Source of the DNA: Sphacelaria rigidula
Lineage: Eukaryota; Phaeophyceae; Sphacelariales
DNA: 25,021 nt
NCBI GenBank assembly: GCA_964200075.2
Contig: CAXNAA020000184.1
Location: forward strand, 1 to 25,021
Reading direction: 5' to 3'
Below, in pieces: positions 8,890-19,562 of this stretch. Position 1 is the first letter of the stretch. Each line of letters opens with the position of its first letter. The position numbers were made by a program, and so were the translations under genes. The notes under the pieces were generated by a model that did not search any database, had not been told where the DNA came from, and saw nothing but the letters and a program-made list of their open reading frames with translations.

Positions 8890-11800
8890 CAACGAGGCGT
8901 TATGCCTTGAACCATGGTGCTGTTGAGGAGAGGAAGGGGCCGATCCTTTCGGTTTTGAAATTAACGCCTGTAGATATTTACTAAAGCGTCCATGATTCCA
9001 CGCCCATCCACGCCTGCAATGACTCTCACCTGGCAGTATCGGGTAGTGAACATCTGGGGCTTGTTGCTCCCTTCCTCCTTTTCCCCCTCCTCCACACGGC
9101 TTTCGCCCCGCAAGCACTGGGAAGACGTTCGGTGAGCGCACGAACTCTTCGGGAAGAATTGGTCTTTTCGGTGCCCAGGGTCCCAATCTGTGTAAGGTCT
9201 ATTGTACGAGTCTCTTCAAGCGGTTGGGCAGAGCGAAAATAGGGTAGGCTGCCCTGGATGGGCACAGGTGTACATTGTCGTCTCAGCACTCATCGCCCTC
9301 GAAGCACCCGAGCTCGTGATTCATCGACTGCTTCGTTTATTGTTGCATAAGATCCGCCGTGATTGCAGCCGTAGTCCATGTTACGATACACAAAGACACC
9401 AGCTGAAGACAGCTCCAAAAATGGTGGAGAATACAGGACGGATAACCACTAATGGTTCAGAAGCCTTTCGTTTCACACGCGGTTACAGGCTTGTTCGCGG
9501 TTTTGACCCAAAATTCACTTATGAGCAAATGGCTTTCGCAACACCTCAACAATCACATACATGATATCATACCACCGCCATGGACAGCTTGAGAAGATGA
9601 CATGGGGCGGATTCTGGTATTCGACCATTGCGGTCTGCGGTGGTTCAAGGGGCCCAAGGATACTTCGACATGCAGCGCGCTTCAAATAAGTCCGAATATG
9701 TGTCGGAATTTCCAACGAAATATCTATCGAATGTGCACATACTTCAAATCACAGTAACCATCAGCTCGGGAGTCTAACGGGGAAAATGAAACCTACGGGA
9801 TCGAACAATACCCCAAACCGTGATATCTCGGTGATGTAGGGTTTTGTACTGTGTCGGCGTCAGAATACCCAGAGAACTTCCTGACGATTCCCCCGGTATG
9901 TCCTAGGATAGCACCGACCGCCTTCAACCCCGACAGCTCGGTAGGTATTAGTGTTTTGAGTGACGAAATACATTGACGAATAATACTTCAAAGTTTCTCT
10001 GCTCGTTACCAGCTTTCGGCGTTGCCGGCGTGCAAGACTCCCGGGAGCCGGTACATGATGCTTCGTAATGAAATGAAAATAAAAATGTGCGCATCCCGGG
10101 GTAGCCCAAGAATTATTCGTGCAGCGTTTCGTTGAGTAACTTGGAAACTGACGCAGTGGGGTCGTCTTCACCGCCGAACGTACCCAAAAAGTTGTTTCGA
10201 TGCCAAAATTTCTGTCGAAAGCTTGTGCCATTCAAGTTGACTTCATCACACACGGGCACAGATGCTCACGCCTTTGTAGATGGACTCCGAAATTTTGCAC
10301 AAGTCTACTATGAGATATTACAAAAATTTCGAAAACGTTTTTTTCTTATTACAATGATTATCGGGGGGGGGTCCCAGAAGGGCGTGTCAAGGATACATAC
10401 TACTGCCCAGGACCCTAGATTCCCCGATAGTTGGCGAAATAAGAATCGATAACACCGTTTCAGGAAAGTTTCGTCATGCCTAGTACTAGTATATGTGCGC
10501 AAAATTTTAGAGTCTTACCCCAAGAATTGGCGTGAGCATTTGCGGATAATGAATTTCAGGACGTGAGCGTGAGAGCCACCCTGTAGTTATCCATGACGGC
10601 CAATTACCGAGTAGGTCACTCGACAGTGTTTTCTACATACCGATGAGTGAAAAGTATATTGAACTTCTTCTGCTGTACGTACCGCAACGAAGCTCTGGCC
10701 GGCAAAATTGGGCGGTTCTCTCCGATACCCGCCCTCTCTTCATCCCCGAAAATCAAGTGTGCAGGATGGGAAAAGGCACAGGGAGGCTTGCGGTATGTTC
10801 AACGCACTTCTTGTCGTGACGTATCCAAGCGTGTGCGCTTCGTCGAGTAACATATCTAAGTGTGTATGGGCGGGTTCGTCCGTAGTAGACGGTCGCAGTA
10901 CAGGGCATCCATCCCGGAGCGCATGCTGTGCTCGCCATCGAATCAAGACAAGACTTGGTAATAGCCCACGTTGCAACTGCGAGTCTCTCACCATTGCAGG
11001 CGTTGCGGAGATCGTTGTGGCTTGAGTCGATATGACGACACGAGGCGCCAAGTGTGACAGCGGCCTTGAATAGGCCGAACAGAAATGACTATCCTTGCTA
11101 GGATTTTACTTATTATCCTAGAATGCTTTTACTCGATAGTGGGCCCACATTATTTTCAAGAAAAACGAAGTCTTCTAAAATCGTGCTAGCATAATGAGTG
11201 AAAGCCTAATCCTAGTACGTCGATGATATGTGCACGGCACTGTGTCATTATCCATCCCCACCCAGCCCATCCGCCTTTTCATTGACACGCTCCGATCGCC
11301 CTTCGCGTGCTTATTCTTATGTCGTTTCCTGGGCAGGTCAATGTCTTGAACATTTTACAAAAGAAGTTCGGCAAAAAGGACAAGAAGAATTAACAAGTCT
11401 ACAAAACTGCTGGAGGGGCAGAGCCCGGTACAACCGCGGGCGGGTTGGATTTTGACGGGCGTTGAGTTCATGTGCAGAAAAATCAAGCAAGGGGTCAGTT
11501 TGGTGATTCATATGGCGTGACAACCTGCAAGTTGTTCGCTCTTGTTTTTTCATTTTTTTTTTCTCGTTTATGATCGCAATGCGCTCATAATACCCGTTTC
11601 TCCTTTTTGTTGTTGAACTGAGGAGCCTCTTTGTCGTTCCAGTTATTTTAACTCGAAGTGAAACACCTTAATTCCTGCAGGCCTTTGTACCGCGTCTCGC
11701 GGGGGTAGCACCACCATTAGTGTAGCACCAGCGGGAAAAAAACCTTTTACGGCAGGTGTTTCATCCTGGCGGTTTTTGTTTCTATTTTAGTGCTCGAAGT

Positions 11801-13980
11801 CGCAGTTACAAGAGGAATCGCGCCTTTTGACGAGTGTGACACGTGAGCGTGCTGTGAGTTGTCCCTATTGGGGGATGTGGCGCCTCAACGGTGATTGGTG
11901 CCGTGGGGTCTATGGATCAAAGGCTGCGGGTGCCCTTCAGTTTGGTCCTACGCGGCACTTGGCGGTAATTGTATCTTCTAGTCCTTGCAGCCGCTGTTGT
12001 CAACTTTTGCGCGCGAAGGTCGCCAGACATACTGACAGTATTTTATTTTTCGGGAGCAGGGAGGAAATGAGCGTCGAATCCGTGAATCACCGTTGTCGTG
12101 TGTAGTAGGTGCGATGTTGGGAGTGGGGTGGGGTGGATACGGGGTTTTTTGTTGTATGTCGTCTTGTCTCTCTATCCGCAGTTAGTTTTGGTGGTGACCG
12201 ATCGCTGCAGTATTCTTTTCGGTCGGCCTGGTTGGAGTGTTGAGGTTATCACAGTGTGTTATACTGTACCTGGGTGTATTTAGCTGGCAATAACAAATTA
12301 ACAGGCCAGTGAAACAGCACGTTTTTGCTGTGTTTGGTTGTCTTGCGATGTATGTCTTACCTTTGAGGGGTTAGAAGTTAGAAGCAGAGGAAGTTCCCCA
12401 CATAGTGACCACGGTAACAGTTCTTCGATTTTTTCGTTTTTTCTTCACGGCTTTGCTGAGGCATCAGCATTGCTGCGCGCGGTTTGAATGAACCAAGTGT
12501 ACGGTGTGTGTGCTGTACTTTCCGATGTTCACTTCAGACTGAAAAGAGATACGTTGGAGTCAGTGCGCAATTTGAGGGGAGAAGTTCTTCCTCTGATGGC
12601 GCAGAAAGGAATGATTCATGCTTTGTCCACGGCAACTGTGGTACACGCGCAGTTATACCGCTTCAGCCATGAGAGAAGGCGCGACGCCTTGTGTCACCTC
12701 CCGTATATGTAAAGACCGTGATCATTTTGTGCACGGAATGTATGAGCTCTCCGCGCCCAGGCGTTTGGACCCACGTAAATGTCGGTCAAATTTATCCCTG
12801 CCGGTGAGCTCATCTCGCACTCGAGGTGTCCTCCCTCTTTGCTCCCGGTCAACCGAAACGTGACGTGTCCAAGCCAACATCACCGCTCGGAGACATCGCA
12901 TCATGTCCAGAACATCACACCGGCCCCGGAATAACCGCGTACATATTACTTTCGGTGAGGCATGAGTTCCCAAGCTCCAATAGGACATTGAGTCTGCCAG
13001 CGAAGATAGTCGAAGAGCGTGTCATTCTAATTTCTCTAAGTGAAACTGGTGTCTGGTCCGGGTAAATATTTCTATTAACCGTTTTTGCGACGTTTTTTGC
13101 TGATTTTTTTCCACTCTAGAACCCTCATCGATCTCGCTATTGGAGGGAACACTTCGTCAAACAGAAACCAAACGCATCTTGCTTTATGGGGCACCTGGAC
13201 ATACAGCACTTTCTGCTGCCCACCTAGAATCATCCTCCAACTCGGAGTCTTGGGGGAGAACACCCAGCGTGCAGCTGCTTAACGCGACCACTACGTTCTG
13301 CCACGGACCCTTCCCCACGTATCCGACACACGGACAGATGGCACCCTGTGGGGGCTCTTAGACGCAGGTCCTGCTCAAAAAGTGCGGGACAATGAATGGC
13401 GGCGGTTTTTCTGTTGGACTGCTCATCATGCTTTCGCTGCCGTGCAGAAACTTCTGGGTTGGGTTACATGGTCGAAACCGGTTGCGAATCTCGAGCTTTG
13501 CTCCTCTCGTGAATGTGGAATATTTGTTATTAATTTGAATACCAAATGTGACGCAACGCAAACCAAATCATACCGCAACATGCACCTTGGTGCATGTGAT
13601 CCTTGCCGCCAATGTATTCCCTACTGTACGCCTGTTAAAGTCTCCTCTGAAATCGTGCTAACAACGCCACTCCAGGATCCTGTCCCTCCCGGTCCGACTA
13701 CGATGTTACTGTACACTTGACCCGGTGGTGAAACCACGAAGAGACTATACATACCCCGGGTGGGTGGGTGGGAGAAACGACGGAAAGATTTCAAACTCAA
13801 CCGCCGGCCCGTCTTCCTCGTTGCTCCAAGCTTAGTTCTCAACCTCCGTGGTGCAACAATTTTGCTACAGGGCCGAACCACAACCCCCTCACATTAGCCT
13901 AGCTTCTTCACATTCGTACCCGTTCCACAAACCGCAGATCCCGCTACGCTCCGATCCTTCACGGAAACCCAGTAGACCTA
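8890..13980. other. Long stretch with no supportable gene
   Basis: This 5.1 kb follows the stop codon of the BASS gene and presumably begins with its 3' UTR. Open frames up to about 120 codons exist on both strands (for example 9202-9564 +, 9860-10231 -, 11827-12105 +, 12488-12712 +, 13382-13720 +), but none resembles a family I can name or shows clear coding bias. Short hairpins occur, such as CTAGGAT...ATCCTAG at 11098-11121. Missing exons of the beta-helix gene on the - strand, if present, could lie here, but I did not find them. Confidence 0.4.
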
Positions 13981-14010
13981 AGGATTTGTACGTGAACAAT
14001 GATTGGTACT
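13981..14010 (+). repeat. 30-bp direct repeat, left copy, flanking a family X insertion
   Basis: AGGATTTGTACGTGAACAAT begins this 30-mer, and it recurs at 14158-14187 with two differences. The family X copy begins at the very next base and ends shortly before the second copy, so the pair brackets that insertion. Confidence 0.7.
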
Positions 14011-14011
14011 C

Positions 14012-14140
14012 GATTTTACTTGATTTTAGAGTGAACAAAGTTCTGAGAAAGTTCATGGTCTGGGGCAGGTGAGCAGTGGACCCAGCTCGTCCAGAACGTG
14101 TTTTGGTCCAAAATCGGCTGAAAGGCGTCGATTTGAGTCT
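14012..14140 (-). repeat. Dispersed repeat family X, copy 3
   Basis: The reverse complement matches 3745-3868, including the ~30 bp identical core GGACGAGCTGGGTCCACTGC onward and the AAAATCAAGTA end. It is bracketed by the 30-bp direct repeats. Confidence 0.7.
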
Positions 14141-14157
14141 TGTAAAGAGGCGAGCTG

Positions 14158-14187
14158 AGGATTTGTACGTAAACAATGGTTGGTACT
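14158..14187 (+). repeat. 30-bp direct repeat, right copy
   Basis: It begins AGGATTTGTACGTAAACAAT and matches 13981-14010 at 28 of 30 positions. See the left copy. Confidence 0.7.
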
Positions 14188-14767
14188 ATGGAGATGCCGC
14201 CAATTGTAAACGCGACCGGAAGTCGCCTCGGACGGAGGAGACCTGAGCACGACTTCTGGCCCAAGAAATTTCTTCAATCTGTCGACAGTCTCCAAAACGG
14301 AGACTAAACTTGAATCGGACTCAACACGAGACCGTTGAAACCCAGACCTCTCTGGTCAGGTGGTCAGGTTATGGAAGATCGAATCTACGACAACCAGGAA
14401 CACTGGTACTGATTCTGCAGTACAAGTTCACCGGACCAGATCCGTAAAGTTTGTTCGGGGCCCTAAGCTTTTGCTCATGGCACTCTATGGTACATACGCA
14501 AACACCGACCATCAGCACCACTAATGATCCGATTATCGTTGTTCAGACTCAGATCAAGTAATACCACCATGAAGATATGGTACCTTAACGCCGGTCAACC
14601 CTCAGACGCTCAGACGGCGACAGTAGGTCATCGGTTCACTCCGCATCAATTTCACTTTGGAAGGGTATGCACAATCCAGATGGACTACCCTCGCAGCCTA
14701 AGGGTTAAGTCTACTCCGCCGGTCCTGTTACAGCAAAAGGGCCTTTGTTCCTCCGTGTTTCTGATAG
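14188..14767. other. Stretch without recognisable gene
   Basis: A small perfect hairpin, AGTCTCC...GGAGACT, lies at about 14287-14305. I see nothing else supportable. Confidence 0.4.
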
Positions 14768-15058
14768 TTGATTGACTGATTGATTGGTTGATTGATTGAT
14801 TGTCGCACTCTGACCCCCCAGTCCAGCCGTGGTGTCATAATAGACTTACCTAGGCAAAACAAAACTGCAACACGCTCTGAAGAAAAGAAGGAACAGGATG
14901 GAACAAGGGTCGTGTGCGCAATAAACTGCGTGTGTTCCAACTCCCAACACCAATGTATACTAAAAAAACTCCTGTGGTGCCCTTCCTTCTTTGTGACCCC
15001 CGCGGCCACATTTACCGAAAGGTGTAGATCAGCGTCCAGAATGAATGGGACGACAAAA
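14768..15058 (-). mobile_element. Dispersed repeat family Y, copy 2 with a long (CAAT)n-type tail
   Basis: This is the best-tailed copy of the family: on the + strand it starts with about eight GATT-type units (14768-14801), followed by TGTCGCACTCTGACCCCCCA. The body matches 1103-1570. The - strand keeps the peptide FVVPFILDADLHLSV found in diverged form in copy 1. The simple repeat tail at the 3' end of the - strand suggests a non-LTR-type element. No domain is identified. Confidence 0.55.
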
Positions 15059-15376
15059 CAATCGACCACACATAAAATATAGCATAAGGATGACATCATA
15101 CTGTATGACATATATGTCATACCCTTTGGTCTGTACGACGAAAAATGACTGAACGACCACAACTGTGTACAGTAAAATCAGGAGCACATACTACACGGAC
15201 GTCTTGAGGTATTATCGCGAACTTTATGCCACTACCAAGCCAGTTTGTTGCCTCATCATCCCATGCACCCTGGACCTGGCAAATAGTATCTTACTCTCGA
15301 ACACAGCCATTGGTAACAGGGATTCCAACTGTACGCGACTATACGCACACAGGCAACACCATCTGTCGGATCTTAC
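15059..15376 (-). other. Probable start of the first intron of the beta-helix gene
   Basis: The stretch begins on the - strand with the donor GTAAGATC and shows no coding-like frame beyond it. It contains a perfect 20-bp palindrome, GTATGACATATATGTCATAC, at 15103-15122. The intron's far end was not located. Confidence 0.45.
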
Positions 15377-15691
15377 CCTGAGCGTGATCCAGGAGTGTCG
15401 GATGTCCACGACCTTCTGAGACCACATGAGGCTCCTATCTCCACTGAAAGCGCTGATCACCGCACCCCGGCCACCCTCAATGACCAAGGGGTTGCCGTCT
15501 TCCCCGTGGGTCATCGTGACAATCGGCTCGCGGTACAGACCGTCTGCTAAAGAGACGGTGTCCCCCGGCCCAGCCACAGCCAAGGCAGCTTCGATCGTGT
15601 AGGGCTCGCCGTCTGGGGAGCACTCGTAGACCATTGCCGCAGCTGCCGCGAGGGAGGCGATGGCTGTCGTCAGAAAAAGGCGAGAGTTCAT
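15377..15691 (-). CDS. First exon of a secreted right-handed parallel beta-helix protein (PL6/pectin-lyase-like), partial
   Basis: The exon encodes 105 residues starting at the first ATG in the frame (AACC before ATGAAC). Residues 1 to about 20, MNSRLFLTTAIASLAAAAAM, form a typical signal peptide, so the product should enter the secretory pathway. Residues about 30-80 carry the N-terminal signature of the chondroitinase-B/alginate-lyase-like and related parallel beta-helix proteins: the pattern LxxAlxxAxPGDTxxLADGxYxEPIV, then GNPLVIEGGRGAVIS. Such proteins act on or bind extracellular polysaccharides. The exon ends at a strong donor (CTCAGG before GTAAGA), in phase 0, after SWITLR, just where a GF..DG strand would normally follow. 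I could not find the next exons between 8890 and 15376, so the gene may have small hidden exons, or this may be an orphan exon of a broken copy. Function beyond the fold is not established. Confidence 0.7.
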
Positions 15692-15817
15692 GGTTATGCA
15701 GGTGGTCCCGTCGACTGATTTGGCGAGTAGCAGGAAAGATTCCGCTGTGAAGGATTTACCAATGAAGGAGTGGTGAGGGAGTTGGGGAACAGATGGAATG
15801 ATGAGTGATGTGATGGT

Positions 15818-15854
<37 letters not shown>

Positions 15855-15868
15855 GGGGGGGGGGGGGG
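15818..15868 (+). repeat. Homopolymer tract G36-A-G14
   Basis: There are 36 G, one A and 14 G in a row. On the - strand this is a C-tract 127-177 bp upstream of the beta-helix ATG, so it lies in the likely 5' UTR or promoter of that gene. Such a run can form quadruplexes, and its length is likely to be unstable or mis-sequenced. Confidence 0.95.
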
Positions 15869-15869
15869 C

Positions 15870-16334
15870 GTAGAGAGGAAGGGGGCGTACTTCGTGTGCG
15901 GTATATCTTCGCGCTTGTGTTCGTTGTCATGCAATCAACGAATAGAAGGGAAACCGTTACTCAAACGACCCTCTGAAGAAATTGCGCACATCGAAGCCAC
16001 TGGATACATCGTTGTTCCGAGTTGACGGCCCTATCGATACTCCTTCCTTTTTTTTGTTGCCCTTCACTTCAACGGATGGCGTGCCATATGACACGTACGT
16101 GAAGTTTCTATTCACGAACATGCATTTTTCTGTCCATTCAGGGCATTCGTGTACCGTACGATACTGCTCAAGATACGTACAGCCGAAGAGGCGCCCGCAG
16201 GTGGCTAGCAACAAACCGCGCAACAATACGAGGGGTGATCACGCCTTGATCGCGAGAGTGGTTGACAAAGCGCTCTCCGAAGTTTTTGTTTTGAACCAGC
16301 GCTAACCCCGAACCTAACCCTGAACACGATCAAG
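15870..16334. other. Upstream region of the beta-helix gene, no other gene seen
   Basis: This region lies 5' of the - strand beta-helix exon. I see no TATA box or other motif I would defend. A telomere-like, degenerate CTAACC...CCTAACCCTGAAC stretch lies at about 16303-16325. Confidence 0.35.
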
Positions 16335-16466
16335 GCATACGAGAACCCTCGGTCAAGGGAGGTGCAAAGCTCGCTTTAGGCAAAGTGTGCGTTGGCGGAC
16401 CTCAAATCGGCGCTGATTTGGACAGGCGCCGACTTGGACTAAAAGACGTTCTAGACAAGTTAGAAC
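16335..16466 (+). repeat. Dispersed repeat family X, copy 2 (divergent)
   Basis: It matches 3682-3800 over ACGAGA.CCTCGGT.AAGG, TTTAGGCAAAG.GTG and GACCTCAAATCGGCGCTG, then weakly over the GACGTTCTAGAC..G core. It is more diverged than the other two copies. Confidence 0.55.
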
Positions 16467-16795
16467 CACTTGGGACTGCCAGTCACTCTGAAACTCCGGA
16501 TATGGGTGTTTGCTTCAAAACCAAGTAGTCAACCATTATTACGGCCTGAGTGTGAGCTCTTCTACTGTTCCGTTCGCTCTCGTGGAAAATTTCGTGTGAT
16601 TCTCACGCGCAGTGGACAAACAATGGAGAAGAAATTCATCAACAACGAACGAAGTTGTACCTCACTGACTGGTCGACGGGAGAGGTGTATGCAACATTCT
16701 CAACTACGCGTAGAAAATACGTTATTGCTGGCATGCTACCGTTAGTTTTTGCAAAACGATATACCCTCCATCTTCGCAAGAAACCACGCATAAAT

Positions 16796-16881
16796 AGAGG
16801 TATCTCTAACTCGAAATTCCCGATATATTTCACAGGAATTTATAGTTGAACATTTCGGGACGTCAAGTTTGAGATGCCTCT
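16796..16881. mobile_element. Small inverted-repeat element (MITE-like family Z), copy 1
   Basis: The left end AGAGGTATCTCTAACTCGAA and the right end, read in reverse as AGAGGCATCTCAAACTTGAC, form imperfect inverted repeats over about 35 bp. It belongs with the copies at 16888 and 18763. Confidence 0.6.
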
Positions 16882-16887
16882 AATGGT

Positions 16888-16971
16888 AGAGATATCATCT
16901 CAATCTCGAGATTCTCGGTATATTTCACAGTAATCAACACAGCAGGAACCTCGAGGTTGAGATATATCTCT
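16888..16971. mobile_element. Small inverted-repeat element (MITE-like family Z), copy 2
   Basis: AGAGATATCATCTCAATCTC on the left pairs with GAGGTTGAGATATATCTCT on the right. The centre carries the family motif CGGTATATTTCACAGTAA. It sits only 6 bp from copy 1. Confidence 0.65.
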
Positions 16972-17969
16972 GGAAGTAATGGTGTCATTATATACGAAGT
17001 AGTTGCTTTGCTGGAACCGTTACAGAAACCGGCTTATTATTGAGATGTGTACGGTAAGTGTCTAGTAAAAAGCAAATGAAACAACCAGGCCCTTTGAGTG
17101 ACATGAAACGTGCATCACCGAGCAAGCTCGATAATGCCAATCGATTTTTTCTCGTTGTGGCAACTCTGTAATGTGTGGGAGGACCGCGTGCTTAGGGGAT
17201 CGCATCGAAGTCTAGACACCTTTATGGTTAGGGTTAGGCTTAGTGTTGGGATTAGGGTCAGGGGCGTGGTCCCTGTAGGGACTGGCCTGATTGGCTGTGA
17301 AACGTCGATCCTGGGGTGTTCTGAACTACGACTCCGTACCGGTGATGGACTTTCGCATTTTGCTATGATGCACTAACGCACACCAAGATTGCCGGGAGCA
17401 CCGCACGATTTGCGGTTCGTGGTTCGTGGTTGCCCAGGATTGCAGGATTGCATGCCTACTAGAGATTCTGATCGTTGGAGATTTCTACTCGTCGTGTGGC
17501 GCAAGTTTCGGGCTCATGATGTCGATGCCAATTGATAGACCAACTTGTGGCCGTCAGGGGACTTGGGCCCCTTTACGGTCGATTGATTGTACTCGTGTGG
17601 GAACAAACGAGCTCTCCTGTTCTACGGAATAGTAATAAAAAATAGCCGATGATCTGTGGCCCACGAGGAATCGGAACCAAATATGGTACGCAATTCGGTA
17701 TGGCAAGAGGTGCGATGGGCTGCCACAATAATAGATAATAGATGGTCGGTGATATTTTGTTCCTGGGTTATAGTTTTTGTTTGCCTTCGAGTGTCGAGTG
17801 GGAGAATTGAGCTCTCCCATCAGTACTACTGTAGTCCGAATGGTCGTCTTCGGCATTTATTATTTTATTGTTGTTCGTAATCGCGTCTGCGTAAACTTTT
17901 TCTGGGTCCTCTTCGGTTGATTCGATTTCCGTATAATAACCGGTGACCATGGAAGGCATCCACGCCATC
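16972..17969. other. Stretch without supportable gene
   Basis: It holds a telomere-like stretch at about 17224-17262 (GGTTAGGGTTAGGCTTAGTG and on to GGATTAGGGTCAGGGG) and several short open frames with no resemblance to known proteins. Confidence 0.4.
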
Positions 17970-18123
17970 AAACAGCCGATCATCTATGTCGAGGATGATG
18001 CTTTTCATTGAGGATGAGAACCCGGAGGATAAAAATCTTCGTATCCACACTAAATCTTCGAAATATGGTTCCATTTCTTTACCTACTGGTAGCTGCACCA
18101 TCCTCAACACAGATGATCGGCTG
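17970..18123. repeat. Inverted repeat with 31-bp arms
   Basis: The left arm 17970-18000 starts AACAGCCGATCATCTATGTC, and the right arm 18093-18123 is its reverse complement at about 27 of 31 positions. The loop is about 92 nt. Because of this, both strands encode similar peptides (ILDIDDRLF and ILNTDDRLL). It may be a stem of a small inverted-repeat element or a structured RNA. Confidence 0.6.
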
Positions 18124-18511
18124 TTATCAGAAGATGCATGTCCAGTACGGAAATACGTACGGTTAACCCTTAGACAGCGACCCCCCCGCTGGAAGACTGA
18201 GTAAGACTATCCATTTTTTGGGCTCAGAATCATTCCTTTGACACAAACCAAAACGCCTTTTCTACGGCGGAAGGGTCCGGGGGTGCATATGAGGTACATA
18301 GTTGTGAGAGTCATCACACAGTCGCGTGCAGACAGTGCAGTAGTGCTGTGGAATCTGAAGAGCTGCTATTATTGCATCACGCCGCATAACTGTGCACAGC
18401 AGCAGTCGGTACTGTTTTGTGCCGCAGCTCCACGTACTGTCTACGCGTACTAGATCTTACAGTGTTGCACGTGTTGAGGTTATACGCAGCGTGCGTGTGT
18501 GATTTTGCACC

Positions 18512-18808
18512 ATGACTGCCGCTGCGAACACGCTTACAGCACGTGCCGCGCTCATCGGCGCAATATCAATTGGGCGATTGGTACTGAGAATTCTCACTAT
18601 ACAACACGATCCGCTGGCATTGAGTCGCGGGCAGTACATTGTTCTACCCTCTCCGGCAGGCGCCGAGATCTTCAGGAAAAATGAAAGCTCATTCGCCGAC
18701 CGTCGTGCGTGGCGTCAACTAGTTGAAAAGAGCGACCAGGAATATGTAAACCCACGTTCCAAAGGTCCAGTATCTCAAACTCGAGGTTCCCGGTATATTC
18801 GAACGTAA
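18512..18808 (+). CDS. Unassigned small open frame or exon
   Basis: ATG at 18512 stands in a favourable CACC context and opens a frame of 98 codons. The product starts MTAAANTLTARAALIGAISI, a moderately hydrophobic N-terminal stretch that could be a membrane or targeting segment, followed by a charged half with FRKNESSFADRRAWRQLVEK. After residue 78 (DQEY) a GTAAAC donor-like site occurs and the frame then runs into family Z copy 3, so the last 20 residues are probably not native. I recognise no family and see no partner exon with matching phase. Confidence 0.2.
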   Translation: MTAAANTLTARAALIGAISIGRLVLRILTIQHDPLALSRGQYIVLPSPAGAEIFRKNESSFADRRAWRQLVEKSDQEYVNPRSKGPVSQTRGSRYIRT

Positions 18809-18853
18809 AATTACTGTGAAATATACCAGGAACCTCGAGTTTGAGACACCTCT
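18763..18853. mobile_element. Small inverted-repeat element (MITE-like family Z), copy 3
   Basis: This is the best preserved copy: TATCTCAAACTCGAGGTTCC at 18771 pairs with GGAACCTCGAGTTTGAGACA near 18829-18848. Each arm is followed inward by the CGGTATATT or AATATACC motif. Its right arm matches the right arm of copy 2, with CAGGAACCTCGAG.TTGAGA shared between them. Confidence 0.7.
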
Positions 18854-19562
18854 TCTAATTCCGAATCATTTCGACATCCGTTCATTTCCCGAAAGGACTT
18901 CTCCATCCCCCCTGACGTTCATAACCTCCGAGTAGAGGGGGGAATATCGAAATAGCGGATGGTGCTTTCACTTTCAAGACCAAAATATCGCCATATCGCG
19001 ACCGGAGCGTGCATTAGCACCCATAGTTAATAATTACTGCGATTGTTGTGCAGGTTCTCACGACCCATCCTCGACAATACCTGCTCCCGCAAATTTTCAA
19101 ATCCCCTGTTCTCTGTTACCGATACTGCTGAAATAGAACGGGGTGATCTCCGCGACGCTAATTTGCTCGAATCTGCTTTTCGCTATGAACGTTTGATTCA
19201 GTGCAAATATGCAATTATTTCTGCGGGCAAGATGGCTGACACTATCACCATAGTTTTTTCACCGTTCGGACGAATCATCGCCAGTTCGAATCACCGAATC
19301 CACGCTTTTTGCAGGCCTGATTGCTCGAAAGAGAAAAATCTTGACCGCTGGTCCAAAAGGTCTCCACGCAAATTTTGCGTCATTCCACGTGCCTGGGCAG
19401 CGTGTACCTAGGTTGCGACGCTGAAATAAAAACCTAGGAATGGATTCGTGCGGTACGAATCAATTGCACTAAAACCAAGTAATATCCAGACGAATCGTTA
19501 ACTAGTCCGACCCTTGTGATTTTTCGTTGGATTAGAGACCTTGACCAAAGCGGGCGAATTAT
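18854..19562. other. Stretch with one unassigned open frame
   Basis: A frame at about 19043-19411 (+) contains EIERGDLRDANLLESAF, which looks a little like the GDLRD..LL..AF segment of NAD-binding epimerases, but no Rossmann glycine motif or YxxxK is present. It could be an isolated exon (acceptor TTGTGCAG at 19053) or chance. The rest shows nothing. Confidence 0.25.

Noticed and set aside
12488-12712. 74-codon ATG-started frame (MNQVYGVCAVLSDVHF...)
   Set aside because: It has a plausible look but no homology, splice partner or regulatory context that I can support.
13382-13480. FFCWTAHHAFAAVQKLL resembling the F.W....AF..LK..L segment of Ty3-type reverse transcriptase
   Set aside because: The DAS motif that should follow within 20-30 residues is absent and no FADD-type box lies upstream, so the match is probably chance.
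15692-15934. N-terminal extension of the beta-helix protein through a poly-Pro run
   Set aside because: The frame is open, but it starts only at TTG and the Pro run is just the translated C-tract. The ATG at 15691 with a signal peptide is the natural start.
19043-19411. GDLRDANLLESAF as an NAD-dependent epimerase exon
   Set aside because: There is no GxxGxxG or YxxxK motif nearby, and the only splice-compatible upstream frame has the wrong phase.
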